From assembly GCA_034436375.1 (NCBI GenBank), contig DAOTVS010000233.1, forward strand, positions 1-28,776: a stretch of DNA of 28,776 nucleotides, in the 5' to 3' direction. Position 1 is the first letter of the stretch; each line of letters opens with the position of its first letter. This document shows positions 7,459-15,517 of this stretch, in pieces. The stretch is from DAOTVS01 sp034436375 (GTDB lineage: Bacteria > Chloroflexota > Anaerolineae > SpSt-313). The notes under the pieces are model-generated. The model saw only the letters and a program-made list of their open reading frames with translations. It had not been told where the DNA came from and ran no database searches. Both the position numbers and the translations under genes were made by a program.

Positions 7459-8088
7459 TCAGGATTGCAGAGCAGGCGTGCCAGCCGTGGGCAAGTCGGT
7501 GCGTCGTTCCTGCGGCGGCTCGTCCAAGGGACCCTGTGTCAGAACTGCAGCCGGCGTTTGCTGCTGAAAGGCGGTCTGCCGAATGTGCACCTTGATGGAA
7601 GCCAGCTTCAGGCCCAGCCGGGTCTCTACCAGTTCGCGCGCCAACTGCAGGACTTCCTCGCTCTTGGCAGGCACTTCGAGATCCGAGTCGAGCTCCAGGT
7701 CAAGCATAACCCGCACCGAAGAGCCGCGGCTGGTCACGAACGGCTCCCCCGCCTTCACACCCGGCACCTGAGAGATATGGTAGCGCAGGCTATCGGCCAC
7801 CGATTCCACACTCAGCTCCACCGTGCCCCCGCTCGCCTGTTGCACCTTGACCATATACTGTTGTGGCCGCCTGAACTCGAGGATGAGGAGCAGTATCGCC
7901 ACAAAGAGCAGCACCGCCAAAACGGCCCAGAACACCATCTGGTTGGCCAGAGCCAGATCCATCAGAAGGTTCAGCCCATTGTGTAACGCATCGATGGCTG
8001 GCGAAAGCTGAAAGATCCCGGCGACGAGCACGACGATCAGACCCAAAAGGCAGAGAACAGTCACGATGCGGTTAAAGATGTTCATCAT
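7459..8088 (-). CDS. amaP: Alkaline-shock membrane anchor AmaP-like protein
   Basis: A 209-residue protein matching AmaP, the membrane anchor of the Asp23 cell-envelope stress protein. It starts MNIFNRIVTVLCLLG, with a first membrane helix at ~8-28 and a second at ~50-70 (FWAVLAVLLFVAILLLILE). An Asp23-like cytoplasmic domain follows: GGTVELSVESVADSLRYHI, PGVKAG, RVMLDLELDSDLEVP, LVETRLGLKLASIKVHI. The Gln/Pro-rich tail is probably disordered. Two adjacent ATGs are possible; GAGGG upstream is spaced four bases from the first and seven from the second, so the second (8085-8083) is equally likely. No asp23 gene is in the window. It has its own TATAAT promoter just upstream. Confidence 0.8.
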   Translation of the reverse strand: MMNIFNRIVTVLCLLGLIVVLVAGIFQLSPAIDALHNGLNLLMDLALANQMVFWAVLAVLLFVAILLLILEFRRPQQYMVKVQQASGGTVELSVESVADSLRYHISQVPGVKAGEPFVTSRGSSVRVMLDLELDSDLEVPAKSEEVLQLARELVETRLGLKLASIKVHIRQTAFQQQTPAAVLTQGPLDEPPQERRTDLPTAGTPALQS

Positions 8089-8133
8089 TCATCCCTCACT
8101 CTTTGCAGTGGTCTGTCGTCCGACGATATTCGT

Positions 8134-8163
8134 ATTATACTGCCAAGTGGTCATCCACGTCCA
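8134..8163 (-). promoter_or_regulatory. Promoter of amaP (- strand)
   Basis: Read on the - strand: TGGACG (8163-8158), an 18-base spacer, and a perfect TATAAT (8139-8134). The -35 lies within the last codons of the YfhO-like gene, so amaP can be transcribed on its own. Confidence 0.55.
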
Positions 8164-10904
8164 GTGCGCTGACGCCATACCTGCCAGGCCCCGGTCACTG
8201 CCACTACACAAACGGCGGCCCATGCCACGATGCTTGCCCACTGACCGACAATCCAGCTCGTGGGGTGGAATTGGAACTCGACGTCGTGCTGCCCCGGGCT
8301 CAGGAACACCGCACGCAAGCCCGTATCGGCACAGAGCAGGGTCGCCGGCTGCCCGTCGACCGTGACGCGCCAACCCGGATAGTAGCTGTCGGCCAATACC
8401 AGGTAGGCATCCTCCGTCGTCTTGGCCAGGATGTGCACACGCTCCGCCTGATAGGACTGAATGACGACACTGTCGCCGGGCACAGGTTGCCCCTGCAGCG
8501 CCTTCCCCTGTTGCAGAATGACCTCCTGGTGGGGCTGAAAGCTGGTATCCTGCAGAATACGGTCGGCCTCATCATCCGAGGGCACCACCCGGCTGCGATG
8601 GACAAGAAAGGCCCGCGGGCCAGCGTTCTCATTGCGGTAGATCGCCACGTCATCGCTCCGGTAGACCAGGATATGATCGCCCTCGCCCACCAGGTCGGAA
8701 AGCAATTGCGCCCGCCCGTTGGCATCGATCAGGCGCAGGCGCTCCAGACGCACATTGCCGCGTGCGATGATCGGGCGCACCTCGATGCGGTCCACCTGCA
8801 TCTCCTGCGGCAGATCGAAATGGGCCAGCGCCGTCTGCCCCAGATGGTCCCGAGGCGGAGAGCCCGACCGGGCCGGCCAGGTCCTTGCCAGCGTTGTGGG
8901 CAGGCTGTGCTGCACAACCGGCTGCACATCATCGCGCATATAGGCCCATTCGGCCAGATCGTTGCCGGCCCGCAGCGTCCAGGTCACCTCCTGGCCGCTC
9001 ACGCTGTGCAGCGTGATCTCCGCCACTGGCGCACCATTTGGCAGGTTCTCCGACTGGGTCAGGTAGCCCTCGACCTCAAGCGCAGCCACCGGCTGCGGCG
9101 AGATGGAGAACGCCCGCCCAACGATCGAAGGCGCAAAGGGGTCCTCGAGGTTATAGAACTCGGCCGCCGCCTCATTGGGCAGCACCTGGGGGATGAGCAC
9201 ATAGCGCACGTTGAGCAGGTCAAGCAGGCGAGAGTTCAGGTTCTCGAACAGCCGCTGCTCCGTGACCGGCACCAGTGGATAATAGCCGTTGAGGCTCTGC
9301 ACACCATATAGGACCTGGATATTGGGATAGAGCGATTCCCGCATTCCCGGCAGCCAGGGCACGATCTCCTCGCTCGTGTAGATGCGGTAGAGGTCGTTTC
9401 CGGAATCGCTCTGCAGAAAACTGAGCGCCCGCGGCGGCTGCTGCATCTCGGCCGGCGGCATGACTGCGTTATACGTCTGATTGTACACTCCGTTGAAGGC
9501 GCTCAGGTCCGCCAACACAAGGCCTACCACCAGACTGGCCCACAATGGCGTCCACGGGCGTCGGCGCAGGAACAGGATCAGTAGGACGGCCCCGCCCAGC
9601 CAGACGAGCGGCAGCCACTTCCAGCTTGCAACGAGCGTGTCCAGCGATACGCGCTGCACAGCCACCCCGGCGACTCCCACCAGCAATATGCCGCTGACCG
9701 GCGACCAGCGTGCGACCCGGGTCACCGTACTCCGGGTCAGCGACAGCAGTGAGTCAAAAGTCACCCCTGCCAGCACTGCCACCGCCAGGTCGAACCACAC
9801 CATGTAGCGCGCCGGCGCCCTGAACATGTTGATGACCGGTATGTGGCGCAGAACCCGATAGCCAGGGTTAAAGCGCCCCATAGCCAAGAGCAACGCCGCC
9901 ACCGCAGCCAGAGACCAGAAAAGCACCAACCGGTCGCGGCGGCGCACCGGCGCCAGCCCCGCAAAGAGCAATGGCAGCGCCCCTACATAGGCAATCATCT
10001 CCAATGAAGTCAGGGGGTAGGGGTTGCCGCGAATAAAGGGCCACAAGAGAGCGATATAATAGAGAGGGTTGATGGAGAACGACGTAAAGAAATCACTATC
10101 CAGGCCTTGCCCGCGCTGCGAGAGGTGCGTCAGCTCATAGGAGGGGAGCCACTGCACCAGGGCCAGCGCGCCGCCCATGCCCAGGGCCGCCACACAAAAG
10201 GCCAGGCTGCGGGCCTGCCGCCGCACACTCCAGGGCGCCTGCGCCCGGGCGAGCGGCCCCAAGGCCGCATACCCGGCCGCCAGCAGCGCTGTAAGCAGCG
10301 ATACCTGCGGATGCCCGGCCAAGCCTTGCACGCCAAAGATCACCGCCACCAGGGTCCATGGACGCCAGCCGGGCCGTTGCAGCGCGCGTTCCAACGCCCA
10401 CAGAAGCAGCGGCAGCCAGGCGGCTGCTGCCAGCATGTTCAGGTGATCGAGATGATCGGGCAAAAAGCCGCCCAGCATAAAGACACAGCCCGAAAGGAAG
10501 GCGGGGCCCCGCCGCAGGCCGACCGTCCGGGCATAGGCAAAGGCGCCGGCGCCAGCAATCCAGAAGCTCAGCAACACCGAATAGTTCAGCGCCAGGGTAA
10601 TGGGGAGCAGGCGGTAGAGAAGCAAATTCAGGGGATAGTAGCTTCCCGTCTGGCCCTCGGCCAGCACCGGATAGCCGCCCAGGGCATCGGGAGTCCATAG
10701 AGGGATGTGCCCTTGCCGCAACGCCTGCGCGTACGCCAGCCGGGCAGGATAGCCCAGGCGGTAGATATCGCCAACATAGAAGACACCCTGCATCGTGACT
10801 GCCGGCCAGTAGAGCAGCGCCAAAACGCCGCCCAGGCCCAGCAGAAAGAGCCACGTGCGGTGACGGGCGCCCCACGCTCTCAACTTATATACTGCTGCCC
10901 GCAA
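8151..10904 (-). CDS. YfhO-like polytopic membrane protein
   Basis: A 917-residue protein of the YfhO type (PF09586-like), a GT-C-fold-like family linked to glycosylation of cell-surface polymers. A first membrane helix (WLFLLGLGGVLALLYWP) is followed by an extracellular loop with GDIYRLGYPARLAYAQALRQG and PLWTPDALGGYPVLAEGQ. This corresponds to the family's D...P....l..G..PLW....GG.P segment, with the Asp a candidate catalytic residue. About twelve more membrane helices follow to ~residue 490. The last ~400 residues form an exported beta-rich domain ending YYPGWRVTVDGQPA, a family hallmark, and a final membrane helix. It starts at TTG 10904-10902 with GAGG seven bases upstream. Which polymer or lipid it modifies is not shown; YfhO of Bacillus acts on lipoteichoic acid, but that need not hold here. 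Confidence 0.8.
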   Translation of the reverse strand: MRAAVYKLRAWGARHRTWLFLLGLGGVLALLYWPAVTMQGVFYVGDIYRLGYPARLAYAQALRQGHIPLWTPDALGGYPVLAEGQTGSYYPLNLLLYRLLPITLALNYSVLLSFWIAGAGAFAYARTVGLRRGPAFLSGCVFMLGGFLPDHLDHLNMLAAAAWLPLLLWALERALQRPGWRPWTLVAVIFGVQGLAGHPQVSLLTALLAAGYAALGPLARAQAPWSVRRQARSLAFCVAALGMGGALALVQWLPSYELTHLSQRGQGLDSDFFTSFSINPLYYIALLWPFIRGNPYPLTSLEMIAYVGALPLLFAGLAPVRRRDRLVLFWSLAAVAALLLAMGRFNPGYRVLRHIPVINMFRAPARYMVWFDLAVAVLAGVTFDSLLSLTRSTVTRVARWSPVSGILLVGVAGVAVQRVSLDTLVASWKWLPLVWLGGAVLLILFLRRRPWTPLWASLVVGLVLADLSAFNGVYNQTYNAVMPPAEMQQPPRALSFLQSDSGNDLYRIYTSEEIVPWLPGMRESLYPNIQVLYGVQSLNGYYPLVPVTEQRLFENLNSRLLDLLNVRYVLIPQVLPNEAAAEFYNLEDPFAPSIVGRAFSISPQPVAALEVEGYLTQSENLPNGAPVAEITLHSVSGQEVTWTLRAGNDLAEWAYMRDDVQPVVQHSLPTTLARTWPARSGSPPRDHLGQTALAHFDLPQEMQVDRIEVRPIIARGNVRLERLRLIDANGRAQLLSDLVGEGDHILVYRSDDVAIYRNENAGPRAFLVHRSRVVPSDDEADRILQDTSFQPHQEVILQQGKALQGQPVPGDSVVIQSYQAERVHILAKTTEDAYLVLADSYYPGWRVTVDGQPATLLCADTGLRAVFLSPGQHDVEFQFHPTSWIVGQWASIVAWAAVCVVAVTGAWQVWRQRTGRG

Positions 10905-10988
10905 TCTCGCGCCTCAGACAAGAAACAAATCAACGTCCGGCCAAAGCGCCCAACTGCCTGCGATCCGGCCGGACCGGCGATCACTGCG

Positions 10989-11054
10989 CCCCGCAAAGGC
11001 CCAACGCCTGCGGGGAAACGCCTCTTTACCTCGACGATAGTAATAGTATAGTAT
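10989..11054 (+). promoter_or_regulatory. Upstream region of the HD-GYP gene: stem-loop and likely promoter
   Basis: CCCCGCA (10989-10995) pairs with TGCGGGG (11009-11015), with a GGC/GCC inner stem. After it, TTTACC (11025-11030), a 16-base spacer and TATAGT (11047-11052) make a plausible promoter; overlapping TAGTAT/GTATAT words in a short A+T-rich run give alternatives. The same ~190-base gap must hold the promoter of the divergent YfhO-like gene, which I could not pinpoint. Confidence 0.4.
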
Positions 11055-11098
11055 ATCCGGACCCATCGTCAATGCCAAACCATCTGCAACAATCAACT

Positions 11099-12532
11099 AT
11101 GAACGTAACGGCTTCCATCTTGATCGTAGACGACGAGGAAGACATCCGGCGGCTGCTGGCCATGGCCCTGCAGCGCGCCGGCTTTACTGTCTCCACTGCT
11201 TCGGGAGGCAGTGAGGCGCTGGAAGCGCTCCGGGCAGGCGCCTACGACCTGGTCGTCACTGACCTGCGCATGCCGGGCATGAGCGGGCTGGATCTCTTGC
11301 GCCGCGTTGCCGAGTGCCGGCCACTCACCAAGGGCATCGTCCTCACCGGGTTCGGATCCATTGAGAGCGCCGTCGAAGCCACCAAGCTGGGCGCTGACAA
11401 CTATTTGACCAAGCCCATCGTGATCGACGAACTCCTGCGCACCGTGCGTCATACCCTGGAGCGTGGGCAGCCGCTCCGGGCCGCAGCCGGCACTGCCCTG
11501 GAAGTGACCGCATTGGCTGCTCTGACGCGGGTGCTCGTCCACCCCACCGCCGACCTGCAGCAGACGGCCCAGGGCGCCGCCGACGTCGTTTCCTCCATGC
11601 TCCGTGCCCAGACACGCCTGCGCATCATCAGCGGCCAGACGGGGCAGGAAGCGTTGCGGGCCGAAGGCGGAGGCCGATCATCCTTCCAGGACGATAGCGG
11701 GGCGGCTCACGGCCCAGGCACCTACGCCCTTACGGCCGTGCTCCTGACCGCCTCGCGCCACGGCTATACCGGTCTGATCGAGGCATCGCGCACCCTTGAG
11801 GCACTGCCCTTCTCCAAAGAAGAGGCCCAACTCCTGCAGGTAGCAGCCAACCAAATCAGCATCGCCCTCGACAATTCACTGACCGGGCGCTCGCTGGCCT
11901 CCACCCAACGCGAGTTGCGCCAGGTCAGCCTGCAGACGGTGCAGGCCCTGGTACGGGCCGTCGAAATGCGCGACCGCTACACTGCCGGCCACTCGGCGCG
12001 CGTCGCCCGCTATGCAGTCGCCCTGGCGAAAAGCCTGGATCTTGCCGCGAACGAAATTGAAAACCTCCGCATCGCCGCTCTGCTCCACGACGTAGGAAAA
12101 GTGGGCATCAGCGACCTTCTGCTCAACAAGCCGGGGCCCCTCACGCCCGAAGAATGGGCCATCATCCAAAAACACCCCGCCATGGGCTGCCGCATCGTCG
12201 AGGGCGTGCAGTCGCTCAGCCCCTCCGTGCCGCTGATCATGCACCACCAGGAGCGCTACGATGGTCTGGGTTACCCGGATGGGCTCCGGGGAGAGCAGAT
12301 CCCTTACGGCGCCCGGATCCTGGCCATTGCCGATTCCTTCGAAGCCATCACGGCCACCCGCGCCTACCGTCGCGGACGTTCCACAGATGAAGCGGTAGCC
12401 ATCCTCAACGCCGGCGCGGGCGAGCAGTGGGATGCCCTCATGGTCTCCCGCTGGCGCCAGATCGTCAGTTCCATCCTCGCCGAGCAGGCCGGCGATCCCC
12501 CTACCCCACAAGAGACAGCCAACGCCCTCTGA
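11099..12532 (+). CDS. Response regulator with REC and HD-GYP domains (c-di-GMP phosphodiesterase)
   Basis: A 477-residue protein (numbered from ATG 11099) with three parts. Residues 1-120 are a receiver domain with acidic pocket DDEED (11-15), phosphoacceptor D55 in VTDLRMPG, T83 and K105. Residues ~130-265 look like a GAF-type sensor domain. Residues ~275-440 are a complete HD-GYP domain: H298, H330-D331 (LLHDVGK), H359, H382-H383, G391-Y-P393 and D412. HD-GYP domains hydrolyse cyclic di-GMP to pGpG or GMP with a bound di- or tri-metal centre. Phosphorylation from an unlinked histidine kinase would control it; no kinase is adjacent. An in-frame ATG at 11072 would add nine residues; neither start has a ribosome binding site, so the mRNA may be nearly leaderless. 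It precedes the PilN/PilO/LysM operon. Confidence 0.92.
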   Translation: MNVTASILIVDDEEDIRRLLAMALQRAGFTVSTASGGSEALEALRAGAYDLVVTDLRMPGMSGLDLLRRVAECRPLTKGIVLTGFGSIESAVEATKLGADNYLTKPIVIDELLRTVRHTLERGQPLRAAAGTALEVTALAALTRVLVHPTADLQQTAQGAADVVSSMLRAQTRLRIISGQTGQEALRAEGGGRSSFQDDSGAAHGPGTYALTAVLLTASRHGYTGLIEASRTLEALPFSKEEAQLLQVAANQISIALDNSLTGRSLASTQRELRQVSLQTVQALVRAVEMRDRYTAGHSARVARYAVALAKSLDLAANEIENLRIAALLHDVGKVGISDLLLNKPGPLTPEEWAIIQKHPAMGCRIVEGVQSLSPSVPLIMHHQERYDGLGYPDGLRGEQIPYGARILAIADSFEAITATRAYRRGRSTDEAVAILNAGAGEQWDALMVSRWRQIVSSILAEQAGDPPTPQETANAL

Positions 12533-12575
12533 AATACCTCTGCCCCTGGTTCTATTTCCCCATGGCTTCTGCGCC

Positions 12576-12604
12576 TTGGCGATAACCTCTGAATGTGCTA
12601 GAAT
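12576..12604 (+). promoter_or_regulatory. Promoter of the PilN-like/PilO-like/LysM operon
   Basis: TTGGCG (12576-12581), an optimal 17-base spacer and TAGAAT (12599-12604). The start codon at 12645 is 40 bases past the -10. This lets the operon be transcribed separately from the HD-GYP gene. Confidence 0.65.
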
Positions 12605-12644
12605 TGAGGATAGCCGTGGAACTCAGCGCATGGCAAGGTGAGGT

Positions 12645-13751
12645 ATGGAGCCTGATTCAGGCCGACAACGACGATCAACTCCGGTGCCTCCTTACTCTCC
12701 GCGCAGCTTGTTCGCCCTCTGGCTGGCGGCAGCTGCGTTGGCGCTTTTGTCATTGCCCCTGTTTGCCCTGCTCGGCAATCTCCAGTCAGACGTCAGGCGC
12801 ATGCAAATCGCATTGGATCAGGCCCGCATCGCCCAGGTTCAGCCGCTGCTGCCGGGGGATCTGGCGCCTCTGATTGCCACAGCCACAGCGGTTGCCGACC
12901 AGGAGGATGCTCTGCAGGATGCCCTGCTGCAAGCGACCCATCAGCGCATCCCCTGGGCGGCGGTCCTGGACCAGATTGCGCCCCTGGCGCCTGCAGAGGT
13001 CCAGATCACCAGTCTGCACCAGAACCAGAACACGCTGATTGTGCAGGGCCTGGCCCAAAGCCATGAGGCCCTCGTGGCCTACACGGCCCATCTGCGCGGC
13101 TCACCCTTGTTCATGGATGTCCAGGTCACATCGAGCGAGGTCACGGCTACGCCCTCGCCGGCGCCGACTGCGGTGCCAACCCACACGCCGCTGCCCAGCC
13201 CAACGCCCACCCGCACGCCGGCGCCGGGCGATCCCTATGAGCCCGATGACACCCTGCCCAGGCCCATTGACCTGGGCTCGCCCCAGGTGCATAGCTTTGA
13301 TCCAGTAGGCGATGTGGACCGTGCCCAATTCACGGGCAAGGCGTCACACCGCTATCGCATATACACTTCTCAGCTCGCCCCGGGGGTAGATACCATCCTG
13401 CTCGTCAGCGCCGGCGGCATCACCTATACGAATGATAACCGCGCGGCCGGCGATCTCAGCTCGCGTGTCGAGTTTTCCGTGCCCGCCCAGGGCGATGTCG
13501 CGGTCAACATCCTGGTCACCAATCATGGCCGCTTTGCTCCCGATGCCACCTATATCCTCACTGTCGAAGAAGTGAGCACAGGTGCAGCCAATAACTCAGA
13601 AACGCCGTTGCGCGCTAGCCGACCCCGCAGCATCCTGGCGCCTCCGTACCTCTGGCCGGCATCCGGCCCGGCCCAACTCCAGCCCGTGACGCAGGCGAGC
13701 CCGCTGATTCTCTTCATGCTGACTTGCCGCTTGAGGGAGAATACGCCATGA
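12645..13751 (+). CDS. PilN-like membrane protein fused to a PPC domain
   Basis: A 368-residue bitopic protein. A short cytoplasmic N-terminus is followed by a membrane helix (~21-44) and a predicted coiled segment. Residues ~100-163 match the PilN/GspL fimbrial-assembly fold: IPWAAVLDQIAPLAP, VQITSLHQNQNTLIVQGLA, RGSPLFMDVQVTSSE. A Thr/Pro-rich linker (~167-195) leads to a bacterial pre-peptidase C-terminal (PPC)-like beta domain (~197-309) with DPYEPDD, VGDVDRAQF and YTNDNRAAGD. The PilM-binding INLLP motif of classical PilN is missing from the N-terminus. The last ~55 residues are basic and featureless. PilN normally pairs with PilO to link inner and outer parts of the type IV pilus or type II secretion machine; a PPC fusion is unusual. 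The start is supported by AGGTGAGG just before ATG. It overlaps the next gene by four bases (ATGA). Confidence 0.75.
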   Translation: MEPDSGRQRRSTPVPPYSPRSLFALWLAAAALALLSLPLFALLGNLQSDVRRMQIALDQARIAQVQPLLPGDLAPLIATATAVADQEDALQDALLQATHQRIPWAAVLDQIAPLAPAEVQITSLHQNQNTLIVQGLAQSHEALVAYTAHLRGSPLFMDVQVTSSEVTATPSPAPTAVPTHTPLPSPTPTRTPAPGDPYEPDDTLPRPIDLGSPQVHSFDPVGDVDRAQFTGKASHRYRIYTSQLAPGVDTILLVSAGGITYTNDNRAAGDLSSRVEFSVPAQGDVAVNILVTNHGRFAPDATYILTVEEVSTGAANNSETPLRASRPRSILAPPYLWPASGPAQLQPVTQASPLILFMLTCRLRENTP

Positions 13752-14359
13752 CAACCGGATTCGAAAAGCGACGGCCTACCCCCTGGCTGCCAGCGCTCTT
13801 CGGCGCTGCTTTGCTCCTGGTTGCCATGCTGAATATCGCGCTCCTGGGCACCATCGGTTGGACAGTTTGGCGCCGAGCTACAATCAGCGATCAGTGGCAA
13901 CAAATCCGCGACGTGGATCGTGAACAGGGCACAGGCAACCAGGACATGGCCAGCCAGCTGCGCGAAGGGATTGGCGCCGCACAGGACCGCATGGCCATAG
14001 CCCGGCAAGCTCTGCCTACCGATGCCGATCTGGCCGGCTATGTTGCCGACCTGCGCGCAGAAGGGGCGCTGATGGGGGTTGCCGTCACGGAAATCATCCC
14101 CCAATCCACGCCGCCCTCAGCCGTCCCCGTGCGCTGTTTTACCGTCCACGCCCAGGGCTTGTGGCCCCAGTTGCTGGGTTTCGTCAGCCAAGTTTCACGG
14201 GCGCCGCTCTCCACCGCTCGCGTCGATAATGTTACCGTCACCCGTGGCACAACAATTGACACGCTCTCCTTCGATCTGATTGTCGCGGTGCGCCCACCTG
14301 AGCCGCTGGCAGAAGCCCCGGCGCCGGATCAGATAGCGGCCTCCAACTCGCACCGGTAA
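13748..14359 (+). CDS. PilO-like membrane protein
   Basis: A 203-residue bitopic protein: a basic N-terminus (MTTGFEKRRPTP), one membrane helix (~16-40) and a predicted coiled coil containing ALPTDADLAGYVADLRAEG. The final domain has the ferredoxin-like strand pattern of PilO: GVAVTEIIPQ, PVRCFTVHAQG, LLGFVSQVSRAP, RVDNVTVTR, FDLIVAVRP. PilO forms a heterodimer with PilN beside the membrane in type IV pilus systems. ATG 13748 overlaps the stop of the PilN-like gene (ATGA) and GAGGGAG lies just upstream, so translation is probably coupled and the two proteins likely form a pair. An earlier in-frame TTG at 13724 is not supported. No pilM, pilQ, pilin or ATPase gene is nearby. Confidence 0.75.
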   Translation: MTTGFEKRRPTPWLPALFGAALLLVAMLNIALLGTIGWTVWRRATISDQWQQIRDVDREQGTGNQDMASQLREGIGAAQDRMAIARQALPTDADLAGYVADLRAEGALMGVAVTEIIPQSTPPSAVPVRCFTVHAQGLWPQLLGFVSQVSRAPLSTARVDNVTVTRGTTIDTLSFDLIVAVRPPEPLAEAPAPDQIAASNSHR

Positions 14360-14467
14360 GCCCCGGCGCTGGTCTCGCAGGTACAGCGCTGGCAAGGGGC
14401 AGAGGCACAACCCGGCAGGGCAGGGCCGGTGCAGAAAGCCACCGGGAGAGTAGGAGTAATAGCGATT

Positions 14468-15517
14468 ATGGCAAAGACACTCGGCACACTATCCCGTAGC
14501 GGGAAGACGGCCACATTGGCCATCATTGCCGTCTTGCTTGTCATGACCGGCATTGGAAGCGCCCTCCTTTCGGGAGCTATGCAAAAGGTCGTGCCAGGCG
14601 GCAGTCCCACGGCATCGAGGCGCCCCGCTGCCAGCAGCGCCGCCCTCGTCCCTGCCGGCCAGGTGCAGAGCGTTGTCACGGCCTCGCGGGCCAGCCAGGG
14701 GCAACTTGACATTCTGCAGGCCAAGATCAATGATGCCTGGAGCCGTAACGATTGGCCCCAGGCGATCGAGTCGATCAGCGCCTTGCTCCTCATCCAGCCC
14801 GACAATGCGGCGATGCGCGAGCGGCTCTATCAGGCGCGCCTCAACTATGCCTGGTTCCTTATGGCGAACCAAAAGCTCGTGGAATGCGCCGCCCAGTTCG
14901 CCCAGGCCGCAGAGGTGAAGCCAGGCGGATGGGAAGCCCAGGAGGGCCAAAAGCTCGTGCAGCAACTCCTGCAGACCGTCTCGCCAGCGGGCGCAGCCAC
15001 AGCCGCACCCGCCACGGCTACACCGTTGAGCGCCATCACGGCTACACCCGTTCCCCCCACAGCCACACCTCACCCAACGCAGGCCGCCACCGCCGCCCCC
15101 GTTGTGCAGCCAACCCAGGCCGCCAATACCATCTGCTATGTCGTGCAGCCGGGCGACAACCTCTTCCGCCTTGCCCGACGGTTCAACACAACCATCGAGA
15201 CCATTGTCGCCGTCAATCGCCTACCAGGCCTGGAGATCAAAGCCTTCCAGACCCTGTTGATCCCGGCCGGTCCCTGCCCGCAGCAGGTCGATTGCCATAC
15301 CCCCACACCGCCCCCTGCACCCACCTGTGCGCCGTGCGCCTCAGCTCCTGTGCCCGTGAATTGCGGGGCCGCCGACGTCCGCTGTTATATCGTTCGGCGC
15401 GGAGATAACCTGTTCCGACTTGCACTGCACTTCAACGTCAGTGTGGGCCTGCTCATGCAGGTCAATCACCTCCAGACGACCAAAATCACTGTCGGGCAGG
15501 TGCTGATCATCCCATAG
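14468..15517 (+). CDS. Membrane-anchored protein with TPR-like region and two LysM domains
   Basis: A 349-residue protein with an N-terminal membrane helix (~14-35) and a TPR-like helical part (~80-170: DAWSRNDWPQAIESISALL, NYAWFLMANQKLVECAAQF). An Ala/Thr/Pro linker (~171-220) leads to two LysM domains at 223-266 and 306-349, each beginning CY(V/I)V and containing GDNLFRLA. LysM binds GlcNAc-containing glycans, normally peptidoglycan. Seven cysteines lie in or between the LysM repeats (223, 270, 276, 287, 290, 299, 306), suggesting disulfides outside the cell. ATG 14468 has TAGGAG about 11 bases upstream; a GTG at 14429 would add 13 residues. As third gene of the operon it could fix the PilN/PilO-like pair to the wall. 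Its stop overlaps the convergent amidohydrolase gene by 11 bases. Confidence 0.85.
   Translation: MAKTLGTLSRSGKTATLAIIAVLLVMTGIGSALLSGAMQKVVPGGSPTASRRPAASSAALVPAGQVQSVVTASRASQGQLDILQAKINDAWSRNDWPQAIESISALLLIQPDNAAMRERLYQARLNYAWFLMANQKLVECAAQFAQAAEVKPGGWEAQEGQKLVQQLLQTVSPAGAATAAPATATPLSAITATPVPPTATPHPTQAATAAPVVQPTQAANTICYVVQPGDNLFRLARRFNTTIETIVAVNRLPGLEIKAFQTLLIPAGPCPQQVDCHTPTPPPAPTCAPCASAPVPVNCGAADVRCYIVRRGDNLFRLALHFNVSVGLLMQVNHLQTTKITVGQVLIIP

Noticed and set aside
8103..9311. 402-codon open frame on the + strand over the YfhO-like gene
   Set aside because: Antisense shadow. The - strand protein has membrane helices and family motifs, whereas this one is His/Arg/Gln-rich and featureless.
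11034..11056. Short TAGTA/ATAGTAT tandem run
   Set aside because: Too short and irregular to call a repeat; it is better read as overlapping -10-like words in a promoter.
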